From positions 62,001-126,000 of the forward strand of contig NZ_JAOEBG010000016.1 of NCBI RefSeq assembly GCF_029836165.1: a stretch of DNA of 64,000 bases, given 5' to 3'. The DNA comes from Pseudomonas sp. GD04091 (GTDB lineage Bacteria; Pseudomonadota; Gammaproteobacteria; Pseudomonadales; Pseudomonadaceae). The notes below the pieces were generated by a model that was not told where the DNA came from, did no database searches, and saw nothing but the letters and a program-made list of their open reading frames with translations. A program made the translations under genes and the position numbers. Shown piece by piece: positions 1-10,425 of the stretch (position 1 is its first letter; each line of letters begins with the position of its first letter).

Positions 1-441
1 CCACTGGCCTTCGGCCAGGGCCTGGAGCAAGGGGGTGAAGTACAGGTAGTCGCCCTGCACCTGGAACGGCAGGAAGGTGAACCAGGCAATGGTCGAGAGG
101 TTGTCGCCCAGGCCGGTGACCCCGGCGACCACCAGGCTCAGGAGCAGAACGGCAGCGGTGACCTTGCAGGCCAGGGCCTGCTCCTTCAGGGACGGTGGCG
201 TTGGCGCATTCGCCGGCACGCCGGCTCCCACAGGGTCGGGGACGGCGTGCAGGTCGGCGTTGCCGTCGGGGAAGCGCTGGTACAGCTGGCGCACATCCTC
301 GGCCATGGCCGGTGGCGCCCACAGCACCTGTTCTTTGCCCTCCTCCACCACCCGATGCGGCACCTGCAGGCGGCGCAGCAGGGCGACGAAGCCGCTGAGG
401 TCGACCGTCAGCGGCAGGCGCAGCACTTCGATCACGTTCAT
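1..441 (-). CDS. glpG: Rhomboid-family intramembrane serine protease GlpG, N-terminal part (gene runs off the window)
   Basis: The first 147 codons are visible, from ATG at 441 downward. The protein begins MNVIEVLRLPLTVDLSGFV, a soluble N-terminal domain like that of GlpG, followed by a first hydrophobic segment around residues 92-108 and then an LSTIAWFTFLPFQVQG stretch that usually precedes the catalytic membrane core. The catalytic Ser/His region lies outside the window, so activity cannot be judged. Its start overlaps the stop of the phosphoesterase by 4 bases (ATGA), which implies co-transcription with the nadK group. The linker between soluble domain and membrane domain encodes PVGAGVPANAP, which is a translated REP sequence (see 204-234). 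Family assignment is from memory of Pseudomonas GlpG proteins. Confidence 0.85.
   Translation of the reverse strand, partial: MNVIEVLRLPLTVDLSGFVALLRRLQVPHRVVEEGKEQVLWAPPAMAEDVRQLYQRFPDGNADLHAVPDPVGAGVPANAPTPPSLKEQALACKVTAAVLLLSLVVAGVTGLGDNLSTIAWFTFLPFQVQGDYLYFTPLLQALAEGQW
204..234. repeat. REP-like sequence inside the glpG coding region
   Basis: This stretch contains TTCGCCGGCACGCCGGCTCC and continues into CACAGG, matching the pattern of the putida-type REPs seen intergenically at 3350-3423 and 9380-9473. It lies in frame inside glpG and is read as a short Gly/Pro/Ala-rich linker. Confidence 0.7.
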
Positions 442-1409
442 TGGCTGGCCTGCGGGCGCTCGACATCGACCCAGACGAACTTGTGCGGGTCGATGCGGGT
501 TTCATCATCCAGCCGATAGGCCGCCAGCTTGCCGTACAGCACGGCGCTGTAGTCCAGGCAGGCCAGGTTGTCGCGGATCGGCGCCGGCCGCCCGCTGCGC
601 CAGTAATGGCCGACGAACAGCAACGGTTCGTCCTCGGCATAGCGCAGCAAGGCGTTCTTCTGGCTGTGGCTGAGCGGCGTGCGGGCCACTTCGTCGGGCA
701 GCGCATCGGGCTGGAACACGATGTCGCCGTAGGTCTGCGGGTCCTCTTCCCAGAACTTGGTGCGGAAGAACGCCCGGGTCAGGCCGTCGCCACCGGTCAG
801 CGTCAGGCCGTCCGGCAGGCGCATGTCGGTGCCGCGCAACAGGCGGTTGCATACCGTGGCGGCAAAACTGCCGGACACCGCCGACGCCTGGACGAAATGC
901 GCGTCGATGCGACCGTCAGGGTATTGCCGGCGCAGCGGCTCGATCAATTGATGATCCCAGCAGGCATGCACCAGGCGGAAGCGCCCGGCGTCGAGGAACA
1001 GCGGCAGCTCGTGGAACCACTGGATGAAATCGTGCCAGTCGCCAGGGTGCTGGGCGAACTGGGTGAGGGTTTCGTCGATCAGCCGGGCATGACGCGGCGT
1101 GTGTTCGCGTACGTACGCCTTGCCACTGCCGGGCAGCGCCGGGGTGACCCAACCCAGGGCGTTGTATTCATGGTTGCCCATGATGCAGAGGGCCTGGCCG
1201 GCCTCGACCATGTCGTGGACGATGTGCAGCGCCTCGCGGATGCGCGGGCCGCGGTCGACGATATCGCCCAGGAACAGCGCCTGACGCCGCGGATGGCGCC
1301 AGATTCCGCCCACCCGCTTGTAGCCGAGCGCATCGAGCAACCGCTCGAGGGTCAGCGCACAGCCGTGCACGTCACCGATGATGTCGAAACTGCGCGCCGG
1401 ATCGAACAT
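438..1409 (-). CDS. Metallophosphoesterase (Ser/Thr phosphatase-like, calcineurin superfamily)
   Basis: A 323-residue cytoplasmic protein with the canonical calcineurin-like metal ligands in order: GDVHG near residue 13, GDIVDRGP near residue 48, and GNHE near residue 78, followed by distal histidine motifs (VHACWDHQ and VGHYWR). These bind a dinuclear metal centre for phosphoester hydrolysis. The overall length and motif spacing fit the PrpA/ApaH-like bacterial phosphatases, but the substrate cannot be read from sequence. The start codon overlaps the nadK stop by one base (TGATG) and its stop overlaps glpG, so nadK, this gene and glpG are one translationally coupled unit. I choose the ATG at 1409 because of that junction. 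Confidence 0.85.
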   Translation of the reverse strand: MFDPARSFDIIGDVHGCALTLERLLDALGYKRVGGIWRHPRRQALFLGDIVDRGPRIREALHIVHDMVEAGQALCIMGNHEYNALGWVTPALPGSGKAYVREHTPRHARLIDETLTQFAQHPGDWHDFIQWFHELPLFLDAGRFRLVHACWDHQLIEPLRRQYPDGRIDAHFVQASAVSGSFAATVCNRLLRGTDMRLPDGLTLTGGDGLTRAFFRTKFWEEDPQTYGDIVFQPDALPDEVARTPLSHSQKNALLRYAEDEPLLFVGHYWRSGRPAPIRDNLACLDYSAVLYGKLAAYRLDDETRIDPHKFVWVDVERPQASQ

Positions 1410-2299
1410 CAGTCGTCCCTGCCTCCCAGACGGCTGCCCCAGCCGAGCTTGGTGCGGCAGACTTCGTAGTAGTTGTGGTCCAGCGGATGGATCAGGCGCA
1501 GCTTCTGCGGCTTCTTGCTCACCGTGATGGTGTCGCCGGGTGCGCAGGTGAAGTGGTTCTGGCCGTCGCAGGAAACCTGCGGGTAGATCTGCAGGTCCTT
1601 GGACACGACGATCTTCAGCTCGCTGTTGCCGTCCACCACGATCGGCCGTCCGGACAGCGTGTGCGGGTACATCGGCACGATGACGATGGCGTCGAGCTTG
1701 GGGTGCATGATCGGCCCGCCGGCGGACAGCGCGTAGGCGGTGGAACCGGTCGGGGTGGCGACGATCAGGCCGTCGGCCTTCTGGCTGCAGACGAACTGGC
1801 CGTCGATGTAGATCTCGAACTCGATCATTCGCGTCGACTTGCCCGGGTGCAGTACCACGTCGTTGAGCGCGTCGCCCTGGCCGATGGCCTCGTGGTGACG
1901 GCGTACCTCGGCCTGCAGCAGGAAGCGGTTCTCGACCAGGTAATGACCGTCGAGCACCTCGGCGACCTTCTCTTCCAGCTCATCGGGGCGGATATCGGTG
2001 AGAAAGCCCAGGTTGCCGCGGTTGATGCCCAGCACCGGGATGTTGTGCCGGGCCAGGGCGCGGGCGGCGCCGAGCAGGCTGCCGTCACCGCCGACCACGA
2101 TGACCAGGTCGCAGACCTCACCCAGCAGCTTGCGCGTCGAGGTCTGCAGGCCGTGGCCGGGCAGCACTTCGGCGATGGTGTCCTCGAGGATCACGTGCAG
2201 GTGGCGCTCGAGGAGGAATTTTTTCAGTCGGCGAATGGTGTCGAGCACCTGGGAGCTGCCAAGGCGTCCGATGATACCGATATTGCGAAATTGCTCCAT
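1409..2299 (-). CDS. nadK: NAD+ kinase
   Basis: A 296-residue protein phosphorylating NAD+ to NADP+, the only de novo route to NADP. The diagnostic GGDGS nucleotide motif is at residues 70-74, followed by NRGNLGFLTD and the PTGSTAYALSAGGP segment of the C-terminal beta-sandwich domain. Length is normal for bacterial NadK (about 290). It is the first gene of a minus-strand unit with the phosphoesterase and glpG. Divergent from the DUF1853 gene, with about 90 bases between the two starts holding both promoters; I saw no confident promoter there. Confidence 0.96.
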   Translation of the reverse strand: MEQFRNIGIIGRLGSSQVLDTIRRLKKFLLERHLHVILEDTIAEVLPGHGLQTSTRKLLGEVCDLVIVVGGDGSLLGAARALARHNIPVLGINRGNLGFLTDIRPDELEEKVAEVLDGHYLVENRFLLQAEVRRHHEAIGQGDALNDVVLHPGKSTRMIEFEIYIDGQFVCSQKADGLIVATPTGSTAYALSAGGPIMHPKLDAIVIVPMYPHTLSGRPIVVDGNSELKIVVSKDLQIYPQVSCDGQNHFTCAPGDTITVSKKPQKLRLIHPLDHNYYEVCRTKLGWGSRLGGRDD

Positions 2300-2388
2300 G
2301 GTGCTCCTGCAAGGCTCTGCGGCGGGGTGACAATGCCGGGATTATGGGCGAAAGGACCGGCCAGCGGCAAACCGGCTATGCTCCCAGG

Positions 2389-3336
2389 ATGATGCCCTTC
2401 GCCCACCTTCAGCCCCTGCCCCGCCAGCTGCGCCACCCGGCCGTGCGCGACCTGGCCTGGGTGCTGCTTTCACCGCCGCTGCTGGCGCATGCCGGGTGCC
2501 CCCAGCGCCACCCGCTCAAGGGCAGTGCCTGGGCGGACGACCCACCACGCCTGGAAGCCTGGCTCGCCACCCTCGACCAGGAGCCCGAGCCCCTTCTGGC
2601 CTGGCTGGCACGCCTGAACAGCCGGCGCCTGGGCCTGTACTACGAAAGCCTGTGGCAATTCGCCCTGCACCAGGCGCCGGGCATCGAGCTGTTGGCGGCC
2701 AATCTGGCGATCCGCGACGGCGGGCATACCCTGGGCGAGCTGGATATCCTGCTGCGCGACCGGGAAGGCGACCATCACCTGGAGCTGGCCATCAAGCTCT
2801 ACCTAGGCCCAGCGGACGGTGACGGCGCGGATCCATCGCACTGGCTCGGCCCCGGCTGCCATGACCGCCTCGGCACCAAGCTGGCGCACCTGGCCGGCCA
2901 TCAGCTGACGATCTCCAGCCAGCCCCATGGCCGACCGGCGCTGGCCGGGCTGGGGGTGACCGAGGTCGAGGCCAATCTGTGGCTGGGCGGTTACCTGTTC
3001 TATCCCTGGCCGGGGCATGCCGAGCCGCCCGCCGGCGCCCATCCGGCGCATTTGCGCGGGCGCTGGCTGCGCCGGCGCGATTGGCCGGGTCATCTCGAGG
3101 ATCGCCCTCCCGGACGATGGCAGCCGTTGCCCCGGCATGCCTGGCTGGCGCCTGCGCGGGTGGCAACGGAGCAGTGCTGGGTATCGAGCCAGTTCACCGA
3201 TTGGCTGACCGGGTTGGATGCGCTCGCGCCCGCGCAGTTGCTGGTTCGGCTGGAGCAGGATGGCGACGGTGCCTGGCAGGAGGCCGAGCGCCTGTTCCTG
3301 GTGGCGGATAGCTGGCCGCATCTGCCCGGTCTTTGA
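2389..3336 (+). CDS. DUF1853 family protein
   Basis: A 315-residue protein that I recognise as DUF1853 from the opening LPRQLRHPAVRDLAWVLLSPP and the central conserved run ELDILLRDREGDHHLELAIK, which looks like a nuclease-like or cone-type beta core rich in acidic residues. No signal peptide or membrane helix. An upstream in-frame ATG at 2344 exists, but the family resemblance begins at the ATG pair 2389/2392, so I start there. Function is unknown. It stands alone between divergent nadK and a REP pair; codon usage and G+C look native. Confidence 0.75.
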   Translation: MMPFAHLQPLPRQLRHPAVRDLAWVLLSPPLLAHAGCPQRHPLKGSAWADDPPRLEAWLATLDQEPEPLLAWLARLNSRRLGLYYESLWQFALHQAPGIELLAANLAIRDGGHTLGELDILLRDREGDHHLELAIKLYLGPADGDGADPSHWLGPGCHDRLGTKLAHLAGHQLTISSQPHGRPALAGLGVTEVEANLWLGGYLFYPWPGHAEPPAGAHPAHLRGRWLRRRDWPGHLEDRPPGRWQPLPRHAWLAPARVATEQCWVSSQFTDWLTGLDALAPAQLLVRLEQDGDGAWQEAERLFLVADSWPHLPGL

Positions 3337-3349
3337 GGTGGGCAGGTCC

Positions 3350-3423
3350 GGCCCTTTCGCGGGTAGACCCGCTCCCACAGCACACACCGATCCTGTGGGT
3401 GCGGGTTTACCCGCGAAGAGGCC
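3350..3423. repeat. Inverted REP pair (REPIN-like)
   Basis: Two REP units face each other: GGCCCTTTCGCGGGTAGACC... ending CCCACAG at 3350-3380, and its inverted partner CTGTGGGTGCGGGTTTACCC... ending AGAGGCC at 3393-3423, separated by 12 bases. They occupy the gap between the DUF1853 gene and the cytochrome b561 gene. Such pairs are non-autonomous mobile repeats in Pseudomonas and often act as transcript boundaries. Confidence 0.85.
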
Positions 3424-3540
3424 GAAGCAGACAACACACATTTCACCGACCTGGCGCAAGGATCGGTTGCCGATAGCCATTACAGTTGTACCTGAACGCC
3501 GACAAGAGCGCCCTCTGCGACCTGATGACGAGGATCCACC

Positions 3541-4086
3541 ATGGTTTCATCCACTCCCGCGGCACACTACGCGCGACTGTCGATCGCCCTGCACTGGTTG
3601 ATGCTGGTGCTACTGGCGGCCGTCTATGCCTGCATCGAACTGCGCGGCCTGTTCCCCAAGGACAGCGCCGAGCGCGACCTGATGAAAGACCTGCACTTCA
3701 TGCTCGGGCTGACGGTGTTCGTGCTGGTCTGGCTGCGCCTGGCCATGCGTCTGTCGCGTCCCACTCCACCGATCGTGCCCAGGCCGCCAGCCTGGCAGAC
3801 CGGCCTCGCCCACCTGGTGCACCTGCTGCTGTACCTGATGATGATCGGCCTGCCCCTGGCCGGCTGGACGATCCTCAGCGCCGCCGACAAACCGATTCCG
3901 TTCTACGGCCTGGAGCTGCCGGCCCTGGTCGCCCCCGATCCGGACCTGGCCAAGTTCATCAAGGGCTGGCACGAACGCATCGGCAGCTGGGGCTACTGGC
4001 TGATCGGCCTGCATGCGCTGGCGGGGCTCTACCACCACTATGTGCGGCGCGACAACACCCTGCTGCGCATGCTGCCCTACAAGTAA
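3541..4086 (+). CDS. Cytochrome b561 family protein
   Basis: A 181-residue membrane protein with four predicted transmembrane segments (about residues 15-33, 52-70, 87-108 and 145-165). Candidate b-heme ligands are the histidine in ALHWLM near the N terminus, the one in DLHFMLG, and those in the C-terminal WHERIGS and IGLHALAGLYHH segments, the usual pattern of bacterial CybB-type cytochromes that carry electrons from quinol or superoxide. Length is typical (about 175-185). It converges with the gene on the other strand, and the two coding regions overlap by 10 bases at their 3' ends. Confidence 0.88.
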   Translation: MVSSTPAAHYARLSIALHWLMLVLLAAVYACIELRGLFPKDSAERDLMKDLHFMLGLTVFVLVWLRLAMRLSRPTPPIVPRPPAWQTGLAHLVHLLLYLMMIGLPLAGWTILSAADKPIPFYGLELPALVAPDPDLAKFIKGWHERIGSWGYWLIGLHALAGLYHHYVRRDNTLLRMLPYK

Positions 4087-4970
4087 CCGCGCCGCCCCTG
4101 CAGGCCACCGGTGTGCAGGAACACCAGGCGGGTGCCGGGGGCGAAGCACCCGGCCTCGACCTGGTCACGCAGGGTCAGCAGGGCCTTGCCGGTATAGAGC
4201 GCCTCCAGCGGCATGCTGGTTTGCCGCTCGGTCTCGGCGATGAATGCCAGCAGCGCGTCGTCGAGGCGGGCAAAACCGCCACGGCTGGCGTCGTGCAGCT
4301 CGTAGCCCTGCACGCCCGCCAACGTCGCGATGGTTTCCGGCACGCCGTGGTCACGGGGCACGGCCAAGGCGCCATGGACCACATGCCTGCCCGCCTCCTC
4401 CAGCACCAAACCCGCCAGGGTCGTGCCGGTCCCTGCCGCCAGCCACCAAGCGTCGTAGTCCGTCCAACCGAGCGTTGCCAGTTGCGCCTGGCATTGCTCG
4501 ACGATCATTCCGCAGCCCTGCGCACCCGCCAGGCCGCCACCGCCTTCGGGGATGCAGTGCCAACCCGGATAGCGCGCCTGCCAGGGCTGCCAGAAGCCGG
4601 CCTCATGGCGGGCCCGGTAGCCGCCGAAACCTAGCCAGTGCAGCTCCATGCCCAGGGCTCGCAGGTCCTGCACCGTGGGCGTGTCCTGGGGATGGCCACG
4701 CAATAGCCCGACGGTCGCAAAGCCAAAGCGCTTGCCGGCTGCCGCCAGGGCATGGAGGTGATTGGAATGATTGCCGCCCAGGCTGATCAGGCCAGGTGCA
4801 TCGGCCTTGCGGGCCTGGAGCAGGTGATGACGCAGCTTGAACCATTTGTTGCCGCTGATCAGCGGGTCGATCAGGTCCAGACGCAAGACCGCAGCCTCTA
4901 CTCCCGCGTGGTGCAACCAGGGCAGGTCTAGGCGATGCAGAGGGGCTTGGGGTAGAGAAAAAACAGACAT
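4077..4970 (-). CDS. PLP-dependent D-cysteine desulfhydrase / ACC deaminase-like enzyme
   Basis: A 297-residue fold-type II PLP enzyme. Lys42 in ISGNKWFKLR is the expected Schiff-base lysine, Ser69 in GGNHSNHLHALA the nucleophile/phosphate-side serine, PEGGGGLAGAQGC and AGTGTTLAG the cofactor phosphate-binding loops, and HTGGLQGRRGY the C-terminal signature. At 297 residues it is shorter than classical AcdS (about 338), so desulfhydrase-type activity on D-cysteine or a related amino acid is more likely than ACC deamination; the sequence alone does not settle the substrate. Its 3' end overlaps the convergent cytochrome b561 gene. Its upstream side faces the repeat region beginning near 4986. 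Confidence 0.82.
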   Translation of the reverse strand: MSVFSLPQAPLHRLDLPWLHHAGVEAAVLRLDLIDPLISGNKWFKLRHHLLQARKADAPGLISLGGNHSNHLHALAAAGKRFGFATVGLLRGHPQDTPTVQDLRALGMELHWLGFGGYRARHEAGFWQPWQARYPGWHCIPEGGGGLAGAQGCGMIVEQCQAQLATLGWTDYDAWWLAAGTGTTLAGLVLEEAGRHVVHGALAVPRDHGVPETIATLAGVQGYELHDASRGGFARLDDALLAFIAETERQTSMPLEALYTGKALLTLRDQVEAGCFAPGTRLVFLHTGGLQGRRGYL

Positions 4971-5010
4971 GGACGCAGTTTATCTGATCGCGCAATTGCA
5001 GAAGTAACGC

Positions 5011-5068
<58 letters not shown>

Positions 5069-5133
5069 TCAAGAGTCTAGCCCCATAGCCCGCTAGCGAC
5101 AGCTGCGTCAGTCCAGGCGCCGCCCGTAACTTC

Positions 5134-5388
5134 GCGACTTCAGGAGGCCGAACGCAGGCCTTGCGGAGGGAGGTGACGGGCATGGATGCCCGTCAAGCGC
5201 TGCGGCCCAGGATGGGCCGTTCAGCGCGGTCCTCCCGGGAGCAAGGCCGGAGTGAGGGAACCCGGAGCGTAGCGCAGGGCCGGATGAATGGAGCGCAGCG
5301 TTTTTTGGTTACTTTTTGTCGCGGTTGACAAAAAGTGACTCGCCGTAAAGGCGAAAAGGTGACTATGCGTCGACATCGCAAATGAATG
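5134..5388 (+). repeat. Left arm of a long imperfect inverted repeat
   Basis: About 255 bases beginning GCGACTTCAGGAGGCCG and ending CGCAAATGAATG. Read against the reverse complement of 5459-5711 it stays collinear throughout, with roughly 85 percent identity by eye and only a few single-base gaps. The arm contains its own small hairpins: GACGGGCATGGATGCCCGTC (5175-5194), GGCCCAGGATGGGCC (5204-5218) and a TTTTTGTC...GACAAAAA stem (5314-5334). No plausible gene is present in the arm, although short spurious frames cross it. Confidence 0.93.
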
Positions 5389-5458
5389 CGCCTACAACTA
5401 TGAAAACCGACACCGGCCAACTTTGACTTTTAAATAACTTGTTTTGAAAGCTATATGC

Positions 5459-5711
5459 ACATTCATTTGCGCTGTCGACGCATAGTCACCTTTCCGCCCT
5501 TACGGCGGCTCACTTTTTGAAGGATCAAAAAGTAAGCAAAAAATCCTCGCTCCATTCATCCGGCCCCTACGCTTCGCTCCGGGGTTCCCTCGCTCCGTTC
5601 TTGCTCCCGGGAGGACCGCGCTGAACGCCCCATCCTGGGGCGCAGCGCTTGACGGGCATCCATGCCCGTCACCTCCCTCCGCAAGAACTCCGCTCGGCCT
5701 CCTGAAGTCGC
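5459..5711 (-). repeat. Right arm of the long imperfect inverted repeat
   Basis: Reverse-complementary partner of 5134-5388. It repeats the GACGGGCATCCATGCCCGTC hairpin (5652-5671) and the CTTTTTGA...TCAAAAAG stem (5513-5532) in mirrored order. The 70-base centre (5389-5458) is AT-rich. I see no transposase gene or terminal target duplication. Confidence 0.93.
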
Positions 5712-5747
5712 AACTTGTGTTGCTTGAACTATCGCGCACTTAGAAAC

Positions 5748-5807
5748 AAGATCAAGATCAAGATCAAGATCAAGATCAAGATCAAGATCAAGATCAAGAT
5801 CAAGATC
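5748..5807. repeat. Hexanucleotide tandem array (AAGATC)10
   Basis: Ten perfect copies of AAGATC plus a partial AAG. The 5' border contains ATCGCGCACTTAGAAACAAG (5731-5750), related to the 5' border of the first array, and the 3' border again reads GATCAAGAG. The remaining bases to 5894 show nothing I can assign. Confidence 0.97.
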
Positions 5808-5894
5808 AAGAGATATGAATTGATTATTGAGCTGAGATCGATTTAGTTGGCAGGCAGGTTGGCCTTTCCCACAAGCATTCGAATCAGAGAAAAA

Positions 5895-5990
5895 TGGCGG
5901 AAGGCAGCGGGAGTCGAACCTGCCCGGGAACGGCTGCCGTCCCCAACCGGGTTTGAAGCCCGGCCGCGCCACCGGGCGCGATTGCCTTCC
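5895..5990 (-). tRNA. selC: tRNA-Sec(UCA)
   Basis: A 96-nt tRNA including an encoded GCCA end. Acceptor halves GGAAGGC and GCCTTCC pair, with the 8-bp acceptor and long variable arm (GGGACGGCAGCCGTTCCC) typical of selenocysteine tRNA. The anticodon TCA is at 5954-5956 within CTTCAAA, and the T-loop is GGTTCGACTCC. It lies 7 bases beyond the selB stop, so the tRNA is either the 3' end of the sel transcript or separately transcribed. Its 3' end faces the repeat region. Confidence 0.98.
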
Positions 5991-5997
5991 CTGGATC

Positions 5998-7916
<1,919 letters not shown>

Positions 7917-7920
<4 letters not shown>

Positions 7921-9344
7921 TGCACCGATCCCAGTTGCAAGGCCTGCAGCTGCGCCAGCCACTGTGCCTCGTCGTCCAGCTGGCGCAGGTCAAGCCACAG
8001 GGCATCGTCGTCAATGCGCCCGAGCACCGGCACCGGCAGGTCGCGCAGGGCGCGCTCCAGCACGTGCAGGCTGCGGCCGCGCAATTTCTTCGACACCTGC
8101 GGACGCAGGCACAGGGCCGCGCTGGGCAGTCGCGCCACAGGCTGGCTACCGCTGCCGATCATGCCCAGGACCGGCTCGACGCTGACGATCCATTGCCCAC
8201 CCAACCGCGCGGCCAGCTTGGGCGCCAGCCGTTCGGCCTGCGCGGCGATCTCGGCCTGAGGCCGGGTCAGCAGACGCAGACTCGGCAGGCGCTCGGCCAG
8301 ACGGTCGGGGTTGCGATACAGCGCCAGCACGGCTTCGAGCGCCGCAAGGGTGATCTTGTCTACCCGCAAGGCGCGTTTGAGCGGGTTTTTCTTGATCTTC
8401 GCGATCAGGTCCTTGCGCCCGACGATGATCCCGGCCTGCGGGCCACCGAGCAGTTTGTCGCCGCTGAAGGTGACGATATCGGCGCCGTCGGCCAGGGCCT
8501 GGCGCACCGTCGGCTCGGCCGGCAGGCCCCAGCGGGTGAGGTCGAGCAGGCTGCCGCTGCCCAGGTCCTCGAGCAGCGGCAGGCCCCGTTCGTGAGCAAT
8601 GCGCGCCAGCTCGGCGGTGGGCACCTGGGTGGTGAAGCCCTGGATGCTGTAATTGCTGCAGTGCACGCGCATCAGCAGGCCAGTACGCGGGTTGATGGCG
8701 GCTTCGTAGTCGCGGGCGTGGGTACGGTTGGTGGTGCCGATCTCGTGCAGCTTCACCCCGGCCCGGGCCATGATGTCGGGGATGCGGAAGGCGCCGCCGA
8801 TCTCGATCAGCTCGCCACGGGAGATGATCCCCTCCTTGCGTGCGCCCAGGCTGTTGAGCGCCAGCAGCACGGCGGCGGCGTTGTTGTTGACCACGGTGAC
8901 GGCTTCGGCACCGGTCAGTTCGCGAATCAGGCCTTCGATCAGGTCGTCGCGGTCGCCGCGCTTGCCAGTGGCCAGGTCGAACTCCAGGTTGAGCGGGTAA
9001 CGCGCGGCGGTCTGCATGGCCTCCACCGCTTCCTCGGGCAGCAAGGCGCGGCCAAGGTTGGTGTGCAACACCGTGCCGGTGAGGTTGAACACCCGGCGCA
9101 CCTGGCTGCGCTGCTGGATGGCCAGGCGTTCGCCAGTGCGGCCCAGGAGGACTTCGGCGGCCAGTTCGGCGGCACCGAGCTGGCCGAGGCGGGCCGGTTC
9201 GCGCAGGTCGTCGAGCAGCTGGCGCAGGGTGGCCAGCACGGCGTCGCGGCCGTGGCGGTCGATCAATGGGGTGCAGACCGGGTGGCGCAGCAGGGTGTCG
9301 ATGGAGGGCAAGCGTGGGGTGTCGCTGGCGAGGCTTGAAGACAT
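7917..9344 (-). CDS. selA: L-seryl-tRNA(Sec) selenium transferase SelA
   Basis: A 475-residue PLP enzyme converting seryl-tRNA(Sec) to selenocysteyl-tRNA(Sec) with selenophosphate. The cofactor lysine is Lys297 in TFSGDKLLGGPQAG; other family signatures are NLTGTVLHTNLGRA, TVVNNNAAAVLLAL and EIGTTNRTH. The length equals that of well-characterised bacterial SelA (about 463-475). It precedes selB with an overlapping start and follows the fdh genes after a REP pair. No selD is in the window, so selenophosphate synthetase must be encoded elsewhere. Confidence 0.97.
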
Positions 9345-9379
9345 GCGGTACGACCTTCAACTGATCCGTTGTCTGTTCT

Positions 9380-9473
9380 GGCCCTTTCGCAGACGAGCCC
9401 GCTCCCACAGGTACGCCACTGATGCCGAAGCCAGCGGGCTGTCTGTGGGAGCGGGCTTGCCCGCGAAAAAGGC
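9380..9473. repeat. Inverted REP pair (REPIN-like) between fdhE and selA
   Basis: The forward unit GGCCCTTTCGCAGACGAGCC... ending CCCACAG (9380-9410) and inverted unit CTGTGGGAGCGGGCTTGCCC... ending AAAAGGC (9443-9473) are separated by 32 bases. The pair occupies most of the fdhE-selA gap and may end or stabilise the fdo transcript. Confidence 0.87.
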
Positions 9474-9500
9474 GACTCGGTACTGCAGTGTAGACCCTGA

Positions 9501-10421
9501 CTATCCAGGCGCGAGCAGCAGGTTCGGCGCCAGCCGATGGAAGCCCTCCTCGTCCAGGCGCAGGTCCAGCGCCAGGCTCGCCAGGTCATCGGCCAGCGGC
9601 TCGGCTGCGGCGTCGTTCTCCAGGTAGCTCTGTTTCAGATAGCTGTCACACCCCGGGCAGCACTCGGCACGTAGCGGCGCCTTGCCCGGCGCGTGGCGGT
9701 CATCCTCGAGGCTGGTGTAGCGCAGGCCCTTGCTCGACTCGCAGTACACGCACTTGACCCGCACCACATGCCACTCGCAGGCACACAGCGAACACGCCAG
9801 GTAACGCAGCCCATTGTGCTTGCCCCGGTTACGCACCACACCGGCCATGGCCGGCGAGCCACAGGCCGGGCACTGGGCCAGGCTGCCCGCAGGTTTGAGC
9901 TCCGGTTCGGGCAGCGCCAGCAGCCAGCTGGACCAGGCTGCCTGCAATGCGGCGCCGACAAAGGGCACCAACGCCGCCGGCAGCGCATCGTACTGACCGC
10001 CGAGCAAGGCTATGCCCCAGCCCTTGCGCTGCGCCTCATCACTGCCCCGCAATGCCCTCAGCGCCTCGGCCACCGGCCCGTCAGGCTCGGACTCGAACGC
10101 CTCGAGCAACGCCTGCAACCAGACCAGCCATGGCCCCTCACGCACCAGGCTGTCCGCCGCCAGCGGCGGCAGCCCATGACTTATGCAAAGGCGCTGGCGC
10201 TCCTCGGCCACCGGCAAGCCAGCGGGCGGGTTATCCACAAGCTGCTGCTGGATCCGACACAGCCGGGCGATCAGCCGCAGGTAGTCGCCAAGGGCATTGC
10301 CTTGGGCAAGATGCTCCAACCGTGCGGCACGCACGTCGAAGAGATTGCCCGGGGGCAGGTGCAGAAACGGCGGCATCACCGCCGACGCTTCGATCTGCCC
10401 CGGTTCGAGAATCGTGCTCAA
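9501..10421 (-). CDS. fdhE: Formate dehydrogenase accessory protein FdhE
   Basis: A 306-residue cytoplasmic protein needed for maturation of membrane-bound, Tat-exported formate dehydrogenases. It has the expected rubredoxin-like CxxC pairs in its C-terminal half: CPACGSP (around residue 184), CSLCACEW, CVYCESS and CCPGC. The start is 4 bases from the end of fdoI, and the AAGGATG ribosome site lies inside the fdoI 3' end, so it is the fourth gene of the fdoG-fdoH-fdoI-fdhE operon. Length is typical (about 305-310). Confidence 0.95.
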   Translation of the reverse strand: MSTILEPGQIEASAVMPPFLHLPPGNLFDVRAARLEHLAQGNALGDYLRLIARLCRIQQQLVDNPPAGLPVAEERQRLCISHGLPPLAADSLVREGPWLVWLQALLEAFESEPDGPVAEALRALRGSDEAQRKGWGIALLGGQYDALPAALVPFVGAALQAAWSSWLLALPEPELKPAGSLAQCPACGSPAMAGVVRNRGKHNGLRYLACSLCACEWHVVRVKCVYCESSKGLRYTSLEDDRHAPGKAPLRAECCPGCDSYLKQSYLENDAAAEPLADDLASLALDLRLDEEGFHRLAPNLLLAPG

Positions 10422-10425
10422 ACGG

